Assembly: GCA_018064685.1 (NCBI GenBank)
Contig: JAGHUS010000004.1
Span: 1-49,902, forward strand
Origin: Bacteroidales bacterium
GTDB taxonomy: Bacteria; Bacteroidota; Bacteroidia; Bacteroidales; Bacteroidaceae
DNA: 49,902 nt
Reading direction: 5' to 3'
Below, in pieces: positions 18,901 through 26,689 of this stretch (positions within the stretch are counted from its first letter, which is position 1; each line of letters opens with the position of its first letter). The notes beneath the pieces are model-generated. The model saw only the letters and a list, made by a program, of their open reading frames with translations. It was not told the origin of the DNA and did no database searches. The position numbers and the translations under genes were made by a program.

Positions 18901-21900
18901 GCTGTTTGGAGCATCGATGAACATATCTGTCTGTCCCTTACTGTTAAAGTTTGATAGAATATAGGTTCCTTCTGTAGATTTGTATCTTGGAAAGAACCTG
19001 CCCGCACCAGCACCTGTTGCCACACTGGCACGAGTCCCCCATTCGTTGGCACCAACAAGAAACGTTCCTGTCTCATAATTATACAGATACTGATATGTTT
19101 GTCCTGAACTAATATCTACATCCTGTGTAGAAACTGAAGATAATGCTGGGCGTATCTCACCCAGTTCAAGCTGAGTCCAGTTCTCACCGTCATTCGAAGC
19201 CATCAACCTCCAGTTCTTTGGATTGTTGGCTGTATTGCCGACCATATCGCCCGTATGGGTTGCGGTATGAATCATGAAGCGCTTGGGCAGGATAGGTGAT
19301 GGCGTCTCTACTTCAAGCGAGTATTTTCCAGAAGACGTTATTCCTTCGGTGTTGGTGGTTCGCTGTCCGTCAAGTTTTCCAGCCTCTTCGCTGCCAGCAC
19401 ATCCATCTTGCTTGTAGAAGTTAAGGCCTATCTTATCAAAGAATCCGAAGTTGCCCTCTGCATCGCGTGCTGGTTGCAGGTCATAGACAAGAATGCCGTT
19501 CTCTATAAGTGATGCTTTATGAATCTGACCTACAAATGACCGTGGAGCATAATCGTGTGAACTAACGCTATGAGTACCCATCAGGTAGAGAGCATTAGGA
19601 TGTACCCACGTCTGTGTACCACTGACGTTGTAGTCCGTTTTGTCAATAGTGCATTTCGATGCTGTGAAAGTTGCTGAATGAGTACTTCTTGAGTTAATAT
19701 CATTTGTGTTGTTCTCTGAATGCAAAGGCGTAACGGTCGTATTGCGACCGCTCACATAATTATAATGCCCAAGCTCTGTCGTGAGAGCCATCACACCGTC
19801 TTCGTGTGTTCCCAGGCTGAACAAATGACGGTACGAATAAGACTCCACGTCACCATTATAAAGATTCTTGAAGTCAATGTTAAGTTGGGTAGCAGAGCGG
19901 TCGTACTCTTCGTCAATAGGTACAATCTTCTTGACAACAATATTGGCAAAATAGAACTTTTTCTTTGATTGAGAAGCGTTCAACATCAGGACAACCTTCT
20001 TTATGTCACTTTCATAATTATTTGTCAGTGCACCAGAAGAATAGGTTTGCCATTCGGTGGTAGCCTGAGGCAAACTGATTGGATTATATGCTATCTGCCC
20101 TCCACTATTATTGAATGCCGTGACAATTGAGGCATTCTTATCAGCCTTGTAATCGAATGTTATATAATACTTATCGCCAGGATTGATTGCATCATCAAGA
20201 GTAAAATTGAAATTACTATCCCAAGTGTTGCCATCGGTCAGATTACTTATAACCTCCACCGCCTTGCCCCCATCATGTCCGTTAACTATTGACGACGTGG
20301 TAGCTGTTGCTCCGGAATTTGGCCAAACTGCAAATGACGACATATCACTGGTTGAGAAATAACCATTCTTTATCAGCGACTTCGACCACATCTTACCGCT
20401 ATCAGGTGTTGGCTCTGTTTGAGGAACTGAGGTGTCATCGATTTGTTTCTTGACAACAATATCCTTAAACTGGTATGTTATTGGTGTGCCAAAAAGATTT
20501 ATATTGAATCCAATTCGCAATGGAGGATTATCCTCAGGTATATTTGTAGATACGGTCCTGATGTCCAACGCATACTCTTTCCATTCCGTATCAAAAGATA
20601 ATCCACTTGTGGCACCTGAATAAGAGGCATCGTAAACCGTTTGTCCTGCTTCAGGAAGCAAATATGAACTTACCGGATTTGTTACGTCTGCTTTACATGA
20701 AAATGTGATGAAATACTTTTCTCCTGGAACTAATGATTCCTTGAGATTGATAAAAAACTGACTATCCCAAGAATTTGCTAATGTACCAGGACAATATACG
20801 CTTACCTCGCTACCATTTTCGGTCACCGTAGTACCATCACCACTCACTTCATAGGTGTTTACCAGATTCTCCGACCACTTCTTTCCGGGATCGTGGACGA
20901 TGACCTGCTTCTTTACCACTATGTTGGTAATATAGTATTTGTTTGTGGTTCTCAACACATTGAGGTGGAACGTAAGATTACTTTTTATTCCTTCCGTAAT
21001 GGTTCCAGTAAAGTCTGCATGTTTCCAGTTTGTTCCGCAAGACAAAGTCGTGAATCCTTGCTGAGGACCAGTTCCCTGCATGTAGACACGAATGTCAGCT
21101 TCTGCCTCTGCCATATAGTCGAACGACAATACAAACTTCTCTCCAGCCTTAATCTCATCGTCCAGCGCTACATACAACTGACTGCTATAATCCTCCGTGC
21201 CATTGCCACTGACTACTTCTATAGCATTAGCACCTTTCATGTAGGCATTCTTGCGCGTAACACCAGTTCCCGAAACAGTAAATGCCGTCAGGTTATCTGT
21301 CTCCAGGTTTCCATTTGTCACGAGATTGTCAGTCCATTGATAATTTGCATCTGCAGCAGGAATATTTGGCCATGACTTCATCTCCTGCTTGCGCACATCT
21401 ACATTAGTGATATAATAGGTGTTTGACGTAGGCAGTACGCTTAGGCTCAATGCTATCACTCCTATTCCAGACTTATCTCCCGAGGCCGTTACTGTGCCCT
21501 CCCATACACCCTTTTGCCATTCGTTGGTGAAATGTGGAGCAACATTAAATCCACCATAATACGTTCCTTGTATGCTATGAGCTTGAGATACAACATCAGT
21601 TTCCGTATTCGCCTTATAGTAGAATGATACATAGTATTTATCTCCCGGCACGAGCATCTCGTCCAGTTTGATATACAGTTGACTATAATAGTTTACACCG
21701 CCATCAGGCATGTCCTCACTTACAACCTTCAGTGCTTTTATGTCACCATAAGTTCCACCTGTAATGTTTACTACTTCTTTTGTAGTGTGGTTTGTACCAA
21801 ATGACTGCATGTCATCGGTTGTGAAATATCCGTTCTTTACCAACGACTTTGACCAAACATATCCTGCGTCAGGGTCTGGATTCAATGGAATTTTTACGTG

Positions 21901-22761
21901 AACGTTATTTTTTGCGTTATCACCAACAATATTCTCCACATAGTCCACCATCTCGAAGAATGGATAAAACTTATTTGTGAGTTTGTCATAGAAACCACTT
22001 CGTGCGTCATTGCCTAATCCATCCTTTACTGGTACGAGGTCAAACATCAATTCCTCACCCTCATAAATCTTTGCATAGTAGATACGGCCAGCATAGCTCA
22101 TGTGGGTGTTTGGGTCAGCAGTGGGATGCGAAAAGAAACACAAATTTGCCTTCTTGGGATCGTTGCACACTCTTATTTCCTCGTTTGAGAAGGACGAAAG
22201 CATAGTTACGTTGCCGTCAGCACCACGTTGCTGGATGCCAGCAGCACTTAACAGATATGTTTGCTTGGTGCTTTCTGCCTGACCTCGTCCATCTCGGTGT
22301 GACGCTAAACTTGTGATACAATTAAAGTGGTGGTTGTCCGCATGATTCGTTATCTCCATCGCCATGCCACTACCATTTCTAGGAGTACCACTATAGAAAA
22401 TGCTTTGTGCACAGGTTCCGTTAGCATCAAACACTTCGTGTGTATTCTCAAAACAAACTTCAACTTTCGTATTTTGCTTTGGCACATACGGTATCTCTAT
22501 CCAACTACGCTTGCCGTTAGGAGTATCATCCACATTCTTCAGTTGTATATAACTCAACAATGTATAATTACCTTCAATGCTCCAATTTACTGTGGGGTCT
22601 TGGTCCACAGTATTTTCTGGTCGAGTGCCCCACAAAGAAACTGTAGGCCATGAATCCACTACAGTGAGTGGAACTTTATTCTCCTGTCCCATCACCACGG
22701 TCGTGGTGAGGAGAAAGAGGAGGGTGAGGAGGAGGCGGGTATGTATATGAAGTTTGTTCAT
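12934..22761 (-). CDS. Giant secreted multidomain protein (3,275 aa), candidate fimbrial tip/accessory adhesin
   Basis: A Sec signal peptide (about 1-25, ending VVMG-Q) without a lipobox starts the protein. Next comes a LamG/concanavalin-like region (about 30-285, ending FYDKLTNKFYPF). Four related jelly-roll, carbohydrate-binding-like repeats begin near residues 297, 472, 625 and 789, each opening with a W-S/T-x-N/S-L-V-x-N-G pattern and closing with YYITNI/FANIVVKK. A second LamG-like unit starts near 959. A discoidin-like piece (NWRLMASNDGENW) is at about 1190 and a ricin-like trefoil segment (YLYNYETGTFLVGANEWGT) from about 1225. Long beta-rich regions follow. The last 75 or so residues resemble a type IX secretion sorting domain (RICRVDGINV ... 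YIIDMDVDGKHYTVKM). The start is 12 bp after the upstream fimbrial lipoprotein gene, so the two are surely co-transcribed. Function as a tip adhesin is inference; no vWA domain of the Mfa5 kind was noticed. Confidence 0.85.
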   Translation of the reverse strand: MNKLHIHTRLLLTLLFLLTTTVVMGQENKVPLTVVDSWPTVSLWGTRPENTVDQDPTVNWSIEGNYTLLSYIQLKNVDDTPNGKRSWIEIPYVPKQNTKVEVCFENTHEVFDANGTCAQSIFYSGTPRNGSGMAMEITNHADNHHFNCITSLASHRDGRGQAESTKQTYLLSAAGIQQRGADGNVTMLSSFSNEEIRVCNDPKKANLCFFSHPTADPNTHMSYAGRIYYAKIYEGEELMFDLVPVKDGLGNDARSGFYDKLTNKFYPFFEMVDYVENIVGDNAKNNVHVKIPLNPDPDAGYVWSKSLVKNGYFTTDDMQSFGTNHTTKEVVNITGGTYGDIKALKVVSEDMPDGGVNYYSQLYIKLDEMLVPGDKYYVSFYYKANTETDVVSQAHSIQGTYYGGFNVAPHFTNEWQKGVWEGTVTASGDKSGIGVIALSLSVLPTSNTYYITNVDVRKQEMKSWPNIPAADANYQWTDNLVTNGNLETDNLTAFTVSGTGVTRKNAYMKGANAIEVVSGNGTEDYSSQLYVALDDEIKAGEKFVLSFDYMAEAEADIRVYMQGTGPQQGFTTLSCGTNWKHADFTGTITEGIKSNLTFHLNVLRTTNKYYITNIVVKKQVIVHDPGKKWSENLVNTYEVSGDGTTVTENGSEVSVYCPGTLANSWDSQFFINLKESLVPGEKYFITFSCKADVTNPVSSYLLPEAGQTVYDASYSGATSGLSFDTEWKEYALDIRTVSTNIPEDNPPLRIGFNINLFGTPITYQFKDIVVKKQIDDTSVPQTEPTPDSGKMWSKSLIKNGYFSTSDMSSFAVWPNSGATATTSSIVNGHDGGKAVEVISNLTDGNTWDSNFNFTLDDAINPGDKYYITFDYKADKNASIVTAFNNSGGQIAYNPISLPQATTEWQTYSSGALTNNYESDIKKVVLMLNASQSKKKFYFANIVVKKIVPIDEEYDRSATQLNIDFKNLYNGDVESYSYRHLFSLGTHEDGVMALTTELGHYNYVSGRNTTVTPLHSENNTNDINSRSTHSATFTASKCTIDKTDYNVSGTQTWVHPNALYLMGTHSVSSHDYAPRSFVGQIHKASLIENGILVYDLQPARDAEGNFGFFDKIGLNFYKQDGCAGSEEAGKLDGQRTTNTEGITSSGKYSLEVETPSPILPKRFMIHTATHTGDMVGNTANNPKNWRLMASNDGENWTQLELGEIRPALSSVSTQDVDISSGQTYQYLYNYETGTFLVGANEWGTRASVATGAGAGRFFPRYKSTEGTYILSNFNSKGQTDMFIDAPNSIWMDRASQPNFNKWTISQIKNTNFYEIGNTEYPDVKLGTHADVINGVSNSRLYLDDKTINTRWAFVSETDYADYQTRLANGDYTSPSTTTPLPYSAACWFTVLNNTVQYSMYRLDVDEIGWGSTLTLSDIAITADYDFKHYEGRVYEGSTANDRRIPENLRWGGESLYPDKWKTQADDNRITGVNEKLQRTHEYEHVIYVLPGKSVELTPFKDFFTTDRYEERYTRWYDYRTDLRSSRLLFEPVKGSNVMALDEGDFAGSVLSSGNRQRGTVARYTAPSSTADILDIIGVEAANHFVGDEQLSWTDGIYQLKEPTLQWRHTFVIKNAKTRETAMLTDNTGYIADNKIKLMCPAGTPFQYPLPYYEYATKDGEHNNATDYYGANDASVFHYKIETWRKNGSKIGSTRLKLDGAKGELIFDEGVTSDNGHVAYSYKEIDGYNRVFYMKNPEVGTYTIKIFALDKWDRTMTLTGVDNGGTPLQLMEYELEVLPAKDAAMVNEETLKENSTYAHQRPETLVQAYGKATTTVDFDEVDKNETYVNAGNHYYKWPWQWENSSYGYVYDDTEHGDYNIYMVVDNSSMARYQSFPNVKDRHYADTGKEGFFFYANAASDPSRMSVLNIGRDFCPNTTVYVSAWVCELQGGASFAETANVIFSFRGVKADGSETLLNSFVTGYVSGGWNTPLGYDETKTNYTDATKNPDNRGKWMHVYYTFKPVISSELASAFDHYIISLENNCTSSFGADYAIDDIRAFVCKPDLKARQTQPLCNGSTSTALEMFADFDKLKEAYAFTEGTNESQKFDYCFLDYEVYENSLQNSYKKLPESDKALYPSLTDWREKASKTTGAFKTAYDAAFAAALLKNTYGLDGTNYGFVTLNTTYVKNMHFDGAGRQVLFPCNATDANMVIGKKYIIAMIPDGTGNVKTASDFKLEDQCASVNTFEVTTSFGEIKIDGNLASDQEGLRFCANQKPIVTINLNGIKQGGEDVKKENAVFDWYLGPLGTTAGYTAYNEEQKSGLYLSNAMEKFREEYPKASDLTSVTPKNDFTQSMLDYIREAVAAKKVILYQVSEALSTTDLYREERKTKFYLTAIPINPTPDDPSILYCLEPLQVSINLDTNSPSMKDGDDQNVVPYPADMNDVPLRIGLKQLKRTVIANLNTTTTDENKLLWLPLRSVTPTAGAAARGVNSLARMADDDLIYLASSTDPAVLGGTSGAIDIMDADGHSTYHSVISDLKVIGKVHSIKAQTGTSNGSVAKLAFVEGFKFREGYEYTLKFHYEDDYTGIAGDHPAACPGDVVFTIKVVPEYQMWTGAVSRNWNDDRNWKRVTKDELLWDDDRKTANADYITDGGTNDNLSSYVPADFTKVIIPTNAPRVPYMYDMHTGNLSGNITFAGAEKESQHRWRASVREGSNPGEYPNSVVAAVGGPSHLISLNMASEDRSSDNSVACRPWYDHTCDQIHFNAGAAMMDQRYLYYNKAWCDIDVIPGTWQTVASPLMNIVAGDLYLPTATARQVTPLFEDITYQTTLNDRFKPAVFQRSWNKSNATVYKLGGGMEDVGIKLDWSHVYNDVNVQYGAGQGFSIKVDVSAMPETDQPGKGSNPATARFRFPKADKQYTYYNPGNTDGSSDVAPGKTEPVNGANIVDGVRPGRLADLTSSFSQQVGDNGNGATSTAYFLVGNPLMCWLDMQQFFAQNTQFEPKYWIATADGQRTALFTEDGFLTTSNENPKFLPPGVSFFVHLKQNQDGQAGASSTVTPVFNNTMMSYTQAEPRQNNADGSPITRASQSAIPQLMLMATDKAGRQTKAVLTDGAYARHSGVETLFDSNLKDDVLIYTTKGGQAMTIADVAAGDTLPLIISGTQDELHLSLRGAEDFETPLYLYDSETGETLPLMGDIELTQNQNGVKYYILADPTSVDDEADTAMPRVVSNGNVLTVTLAGEGNIERIRICRVDGINVTQEVNVGSQFSITLPRNVYIIDMDVDGKHYTVKMAVG

Positions 22762-22773
22762 AGAACTTTATTC

Positions 22774-24111
22774 TTAATTCTTTCTAACTATGTATATGCG
22801 GCGGGGATAGACCTGATAGACGCCACTGCTTACTTCCACTTTTATCTCGACATCGATGACGGCAGTACCCTCGTTGGTACTGAGCTTGCCGAGGAGCTCG
22901 CCGGTGGTGGTGTCGATGTGGGGAGCCGTGGTGAAGATTGGGTCGCCCGTCACCGTTACCGTCGTGCTGTTGTAGTCCCACTTGGGATAATAGACGTTGG
23001 TACGGGTTGAGGCGTTATAGACGGTGGGCATGATCTCGAAATCGCCCTGCGTCTTGAAGGTGACATAGAACTCGTCTTTGTCCTTATCCTTGGTGATGAC
23101 GGCTGGATAACCACCGATGGGAGGATAGAAATGGGCATCGAGACCCACGATGAAGTCGGTGATGGTGAGGGGCACGATGACATGGTCGTTACGATAGATG
23201 GTCTGTATCTTCGTCTTGTCGAGCGTGAAATAGAGGTTGTCGGTGGCACCGTTGCGTGTCACGTTCAGCGTCATCAGGTAGCTCTGCGAGGGAGTGGCAT
23301 AGTCGGCCTGCGACTCCATCATGTAGAAGATGTCGGTAGCACTGGGCTTTGACCCGCCCTTTGCGTCAAGACTTATTACAGGGAGAGGCGAACCATTATA
23401 ACTGCGCGTGTAGGTGGTGGCAGCGGTGCTGAGGTCGGCAAAAGGCCAGCCGCTGTCAAGCCATGTGTAGTTGGGAAGCAGCGAGACGGGCGTCGGCTGT
23501 ACCTGCGTGATGGCAAGACTGTTGATCTGTATGTCAGCCTTCGACTTGTTGCTGTACTGCATCTCCATCTTGGCTAGCATGCGCACCACCTCGATGCTGA
23601 ACGTCTGGTTGGCACGACCCGTCACAGCTATGCTCTGCTTGCCCGTCATGGGAATGCTGCCGGTATGGCCGTTGGTCAGCGCGAAGGTCTTTGCCTCGAT
23701 ATCCGTTGCCGTTGGTGATGCTGCTCCCTCGGTGAAGGTGAGGCCTGCAATGGTTACGCTACCTGCAGACGAAGCCGACGGCGTAATGTTGGCAAAGGCA
23801 TAGAGTGTGTAGGTGCCGACGGGGATGTCAAGCTCCACCTTCTCTTCCTCGACATAGGTGGTAAGGCCCACAGGACGATCCACAATCTTCTGGACGTTAC
23901 CGGCTTTGTTGACGAACACCACCCACCAAGAGTGTATCAGTTCGTCCTCGATGGTCGTTGTTTCGGGCACACCTGTGGCGGCACGCGTACCAATAGTCAT
24001 ACTGACGTGCGTCATCTCACCCTCTGCCTTCTGATCGAAGTCGTCGGAGGTGCAGGCAGCGAAGAGGGCTATCGCCAGCAACGTATATATATATATAATG
24101 TGTCGTTTCAT
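22774..24111 (-). CDS. Fimbrial lipoprotein (FimA/Mfa-like minor subunit)
   Basis: This 445-residue lipoprotein has its lipobox cysteine at 20 (LFAACTSDD). A T-R-A motif at 42-44 fits the Arg-specific processing site of Bacteroidetes fimbrillin precursors. The following domain (VSMTIG.., WWVVFVNKAGNVQKI, ELDIPVGTYTLYAFANI) has the FimA/Mfa N-domain pattern. The C-terminal half contains an immunoglobulin-like region (PPIGGYPAVITKDKDKDEFY) ending PRRIYIVRKN. It is probably an accessory or tip-proximal subunit. The gene ends 12 bp before the giant secreted protein, and the pair may work together. Exact subfamily is not certain. Confidence 0.8.
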   Translation of the reverse strand: MKRHIIYIYTLLAIALFAACTSDDFDQKAEGEMTHVSMTIGTRAATGVPETTTIEDELIHSWWVVFVNKAGNVQKIVDRPVGLTTYVEEEKVELDIPVGTYTLYAFANITPSASSAGSVTIAGLTFTEGAASPTATDIEAKTFALTNGHTGSIPMTGKQSIAVTGRANQTFSIEVVRMLAKMEMQYSNKSKADIQINSLAITQVQPTPVSLLPNYTWLDSGWPFADLSTAATTYTRSYNGSPLPVISLDAKGGSKPSATDIFYMMESQADYATPSQSYLMTLNVTRNGATDNLYFTLDKTKIQTIYRNDHVIVPLTITDFIVGLDAHFYPPIGGYPAVITKDKDKDEFYVTFKTQGDFEIMPTVYNASTRTNVYYPKWDYNSTTVTVTGDPIFTTAPHIDTTTGELLGKLSTNEGTAVIDVEIKVEVSSGVYQVYPRRIYIVRKN

Positions 24112-24115
24112 ACTA

Positions 24116-24302
24116 ATAAAAAAGACTCTCCCCCGCCCTCCCTTTAGGGACTTTTGTCGTCGGGCAAAATGTAGAGCTGCCTATACGATTGGAGACAGAA
24201 TGAGGACGCATCGCGCAGCAAATTATGAATTATGAATTATGAATTATGAATTATCTAAAGCATCGCGCAGCTAATTATGAATTATGAATTGTGAATTATG
24301 AA
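24116..24302. repeat. Composite intergenic repeat (GC-rich module plus AATTATG units)
   Basis: 'aagactctcccccgccctcc' and 'acttttgtcgtcgggcaaaa' are followed by two copies of 'gcatcgcgcagc.aattatgaattatga'. The same composite occurs at 12829-12932 and, inverted, at 34978-35140. It splits two fimbrial genes but contains no terminator-like T-run hairpin. Confidence 0.85.
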
Positions 24303-25901
24303 TTAAATAAGTATCTCAGGATGCACTCGCCTGTTCCACGGCCGCACGAAGATGCGGAGGTGAACACGGGTGGGACCTTCGAAGCTCGGTGTGGGTGTAC
24401 CGGGACCTGTGAACTTATCGACACCTACTCGGTAGATGTTGTTACGCACGATGCCATACTCCATGGGGAAGGTCTCATGCGGGTTAGCCTCTACGTTGGC
24501 GTGGCGAAGCCATAGGTTGTAGTAGCAGATACCACCAGGATACTCAACTATCTCAGCCAGGTCCTCGGGATGTGCCGTCTTGTAGGCTGTCGCTGCCGCC
24601 AAAGTAGTGAAGTACTTGCTGTCCTCCTCCACCATCGATGCCTTTGTGGGCGTATACCGATAGAAAGTGGTACCCCTGGCGTAGGAGGCAACAGTCAGGC
24701 TTGCGTCCGAGTACACCGTCACAGGCTCATATACGGTCTTCAGCAGCAGACCCGTCATGAAGTCGGGCGAGTGCTTCTCCTTCGACTGCGTATTCTCGTT
24801 GGTGTAGGCCAGCGTCATGTAGTGGGTGAAGTAAGTCAGCTCGATGGGCGAAGCAAGAGTGTGGGTTGCCACATAACTGCTGATGCCCGTGCCCGTGATG
24901 TATGAAGACGTGGTGGGATTGGCTTTTAGATCATCGAAGATGGTCTTGGCACGGGTACTGCCATACCATGTACCGAGAGTTAAGGCATCCACAGTGCTCT
25001 GCTTGGTGAGTGTATGGGGCTCGATGACATAGTTGGTGGGTACGTGGTTGCCGTCGGCCGTCTCCAGCGCACCATGCTTGATGGCGGATGTCACATCGCT
25101 GGTAGTCGTGACACGCTTGATGAGGTAGCTGGACTGCTGCATGAGGTTGAAGGGGATGATGTTCATCAAGTGAACGGTGGCAAGAACGTCTGTGTTCTTC
25201 GAGTCCTTCACGCTGTAGAAGAGTTCGGTGGTAGGAGCACCGGTGAAGTTATCCGTCTCTTTATACATAAAGTCGATACGTGCGGCAGCGCGCTGGATGT
25301 TGATATTGGATGCCAGATAGGGGTCGGCCTGCATTCCGGTGTGCGACGTGACATTCACCACGCCATCGCTGTTGTAGGCCGATGACATGACGAAAAGGTC
25401 GTTGTCGGCCAGCTTCGTTCCATTGCGCCAAGCCGAATAGGTTGTGTGGTCGCGAAGGTCGCCCAGGGTGTTGACGGATGTTGTCAGGTCGCCAGCATTG
25501 GCTACTACGAGGACACGGTCGCTATGCTGCGGCAGATAGCTGCCAGTGGGGAACTTGATGTCGACGCCGCAAGTCTGGGGTGTCCATCCGTCATCGCCCT
25601 GCTTCATATACCCCTTATAGAGGAAGGTGGTGGCGGCATTGTCGTCCATATTGCCACGGATGACGAAGACGGAGACATTGCTGAGTTCGTTCTCATGGCG
25701 GACACCATCCTCACGTCCGTCGCCTTCCTCGCCACCCAGAGGCACGGCACGCGTCATGGTCTCGTCGCTTACACGCAGACGCAGCTCCATATAGGGTTCG
25801 TCATGAACAAGCTGTTCAACTGTACCCACATCGCTCTTGTCGGTACATGCCGTGAGGCACATGCCGATTATCAAGAGGAGTATGGATACCAGTTTCTTCA
25901 T
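24303..25901 (-). CDS. Fimbrillin-family lipoprotein
   Basis: This 532-residue protein has lipobox cysteine 19 (CLTACTDKS) and the T-R-A processing motif at 50-52. The N-domain pattern (LSNVSVFVIRG, GSYLPQHSDRVLVVANAG) is typical of FimA/Mfa1-like subunits. The C-terminal region carries the fimbrillin tail GIVRNNIYRVGV and a final strand HLRIFVRPWNRRVHPEIL, related to the last strands of the major fimbrillin and anchor in this locus. In this family the terminal strand is donated to the next subunit, so this is probably a minor pilin or adaptor. A block of 55-bp repeats directly precedes its start codon. Confidence 0.85.
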   Translation of the reverse strand: MKKLVSILLLIIGMCLTACTDKSDVGTVEQLVHDEPYMELRLRVSDETMTRAVPLGGEEGDGREDGVRHENELSNVSVFVIRGNMDDNAATTFLYKGYMKQGDDGWTPQTCGVDIKFPTGSYLPQHSDRVLVVANAGDLTTSVNTLGDLRDHTTYSAWRNGTKLADNDLFVMSSAYNSDGVVNVTSHTGMQADPYLASNINIQRAAARIDFMYKETDNFTGAPTTELFYSVKDSKNTDVLATVHLMNIIPFNLMQQSSYLIKRVTTTSDVTSAIKHGALETADGNHVPTNYVIEPHTLTKQSTVDALTLGTWYGSTRAKTIFDDLKANPTTSSYITGTGISSYVATHTLASPIELTYFTHYMTLAYTNENTQSKEKHSPDFMTGLLLKTVYEPVTVYSDASLTVASYARGTTFYRYTPTKASMVEEDSKYFTTLAAATAYKTAHPEDLAEIVEYPGGICYYNLWLRHANVEANPHETFPMEYGIVRNNIYRVGVDKFTGPGTPTPSFEGPTRVHLRIFVRPWNRRVHPEILI

Positions 25902-25920
25902 TTCTAGACTACAATTATAT

Positions 25921-26125
25921 TGTTTTAAACATTAATTTGCTGTTCAGTATATTTTTATTTTAAACATTAATTACCATTAATTGAACACTAATTTGCCGTT
26001 AATTATTTTTTGAGCTAAACATTAATTACCATTAATTGAACATTAATTTGCCGTTAATTATTTTTTGAGCTAAACATTAATTGCCATTAATTGAACATTA
26101 ATTTGCCGTTAATTATTTTTTGATT
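25921..26125. repeat. Tandem 55-bp AT-rich repeat array (3 units plus a decayed one)
   Basis: Units at 25961-26015, 26016-26070 and 26071-26125 run taaacattaattaccatta ... gccgttaattattttttg. They are over 90% identical to each other, and a degenerate unit precedes them (25924-25960). Each unit ends in a promoter-like TA-T-rich-TTTTG on the plus strand. The last unit overlaps the 3' end of the GxxExxY gene and supplies its final codons and stop. Confidence 0.9.
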
Positions 26126-26624
26126 GCAAAAGGGTGTTCCAGTCTGCGTCTTCACCATCTATGATGCCGTGATAAAGGAGTTTGTCATAATCAGCATCAG
26201 AGACTGGTTCCATGTGGCGATTGACAAGTACACAATCATTTGTTTCTTTGTCATATGCCCACCGTTCACCAATGAGCTTTTCTTCGCCAAAGTTTATAAG
26301 AAGTCCAATGGGTTTCTTTGTCAATCGAAGATAATTGCAAAGTTGAGCACGATGAGCAGGTATAATTTGACTGACTGATTTCAACTCAACAACGATATCA
26401 TCGACAACAATATCCATCTTATATTCTTTGTCAAGTAAATGCTTCTTGTAGAATATCTTTATCGGCTTTTCACGAACATTATCTATTCCTCTGTCTTTTA
26501 GCTCCAAATGCAAAGCCTCCTGATATACAGGTTCCAACAGTCCATAGTTGAGCTCACGATGAACCTCCATAGCTGCGCCTATAATTTTATACACTTGATC
26601 TGCGTAGGGCTTACATTCTATCAT
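26109..26624 (-). CDS. GxxExxY protein (PD-(D/E)XK nuclease-like fold)
   Basis: This 171-residue protein has the family-defining G28-L-L-E31-P-V-Y34 motif. The nuclease-fold signature is Asp71 with E80-L-K82 (KMDIVVDDIVVELKSV), and a central RAQLCNYLRL helix follows. Members are soluble, of unknown function, and scattered widely in Bacteroidetes, often in repeat-rich spots. It sits oddly inside a fimbrial operon, between the anchor and a minor pilin. The last residues (SKNN) and stop codon are written in the neighbouring 55-bp repeat. An inverted, diverged unit of the same repeat lies just upstream (26635-26686), so the gene is bracketed by inverted copies like the cargo of a small mobile element. 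Confidence 0.9.
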   Translation of the reverse strand: MIECKPYADQVYKIIGAAMEVHRELNYGLLEPVYQEALHLELKDRGIDNVREKPIKIFYKKHLLDKEYKMDIVVDDIVVELKSVSQIIPAHRAQLCNYLRLTKKPIGLLINFGEEKLIGERWAYDKETNDCVLVNRHMEPVSDADYDKLLYHGIIDGEDADWNTLLQSKNN

Positions 26625-26634
26625 AACAAAGAGA

Positions 26635-26686
26635 ATAATAATTAATGAAAAATTAATGTCTAATTAATGGTAATTAATGTTTTAAA
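26635..26686. repeat. Inverted 55-bp repeat unit upstream of the GxxExxY gene
   Basis: The reverse complement reads ttaaaacattaattaccatt ... aattattattctc and matches the array at 25961-26125 over most of its length. A near-identical inverted unit is at 30556-30603. Confidence 0.75.
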
Positions 26687-26689
26687 CAT

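Noticed and set aside
25961..26125. 55-bp units considered as a CRISPR array
   Set aside because: Units are head to tail without unique spacers, and no cas gene is present.
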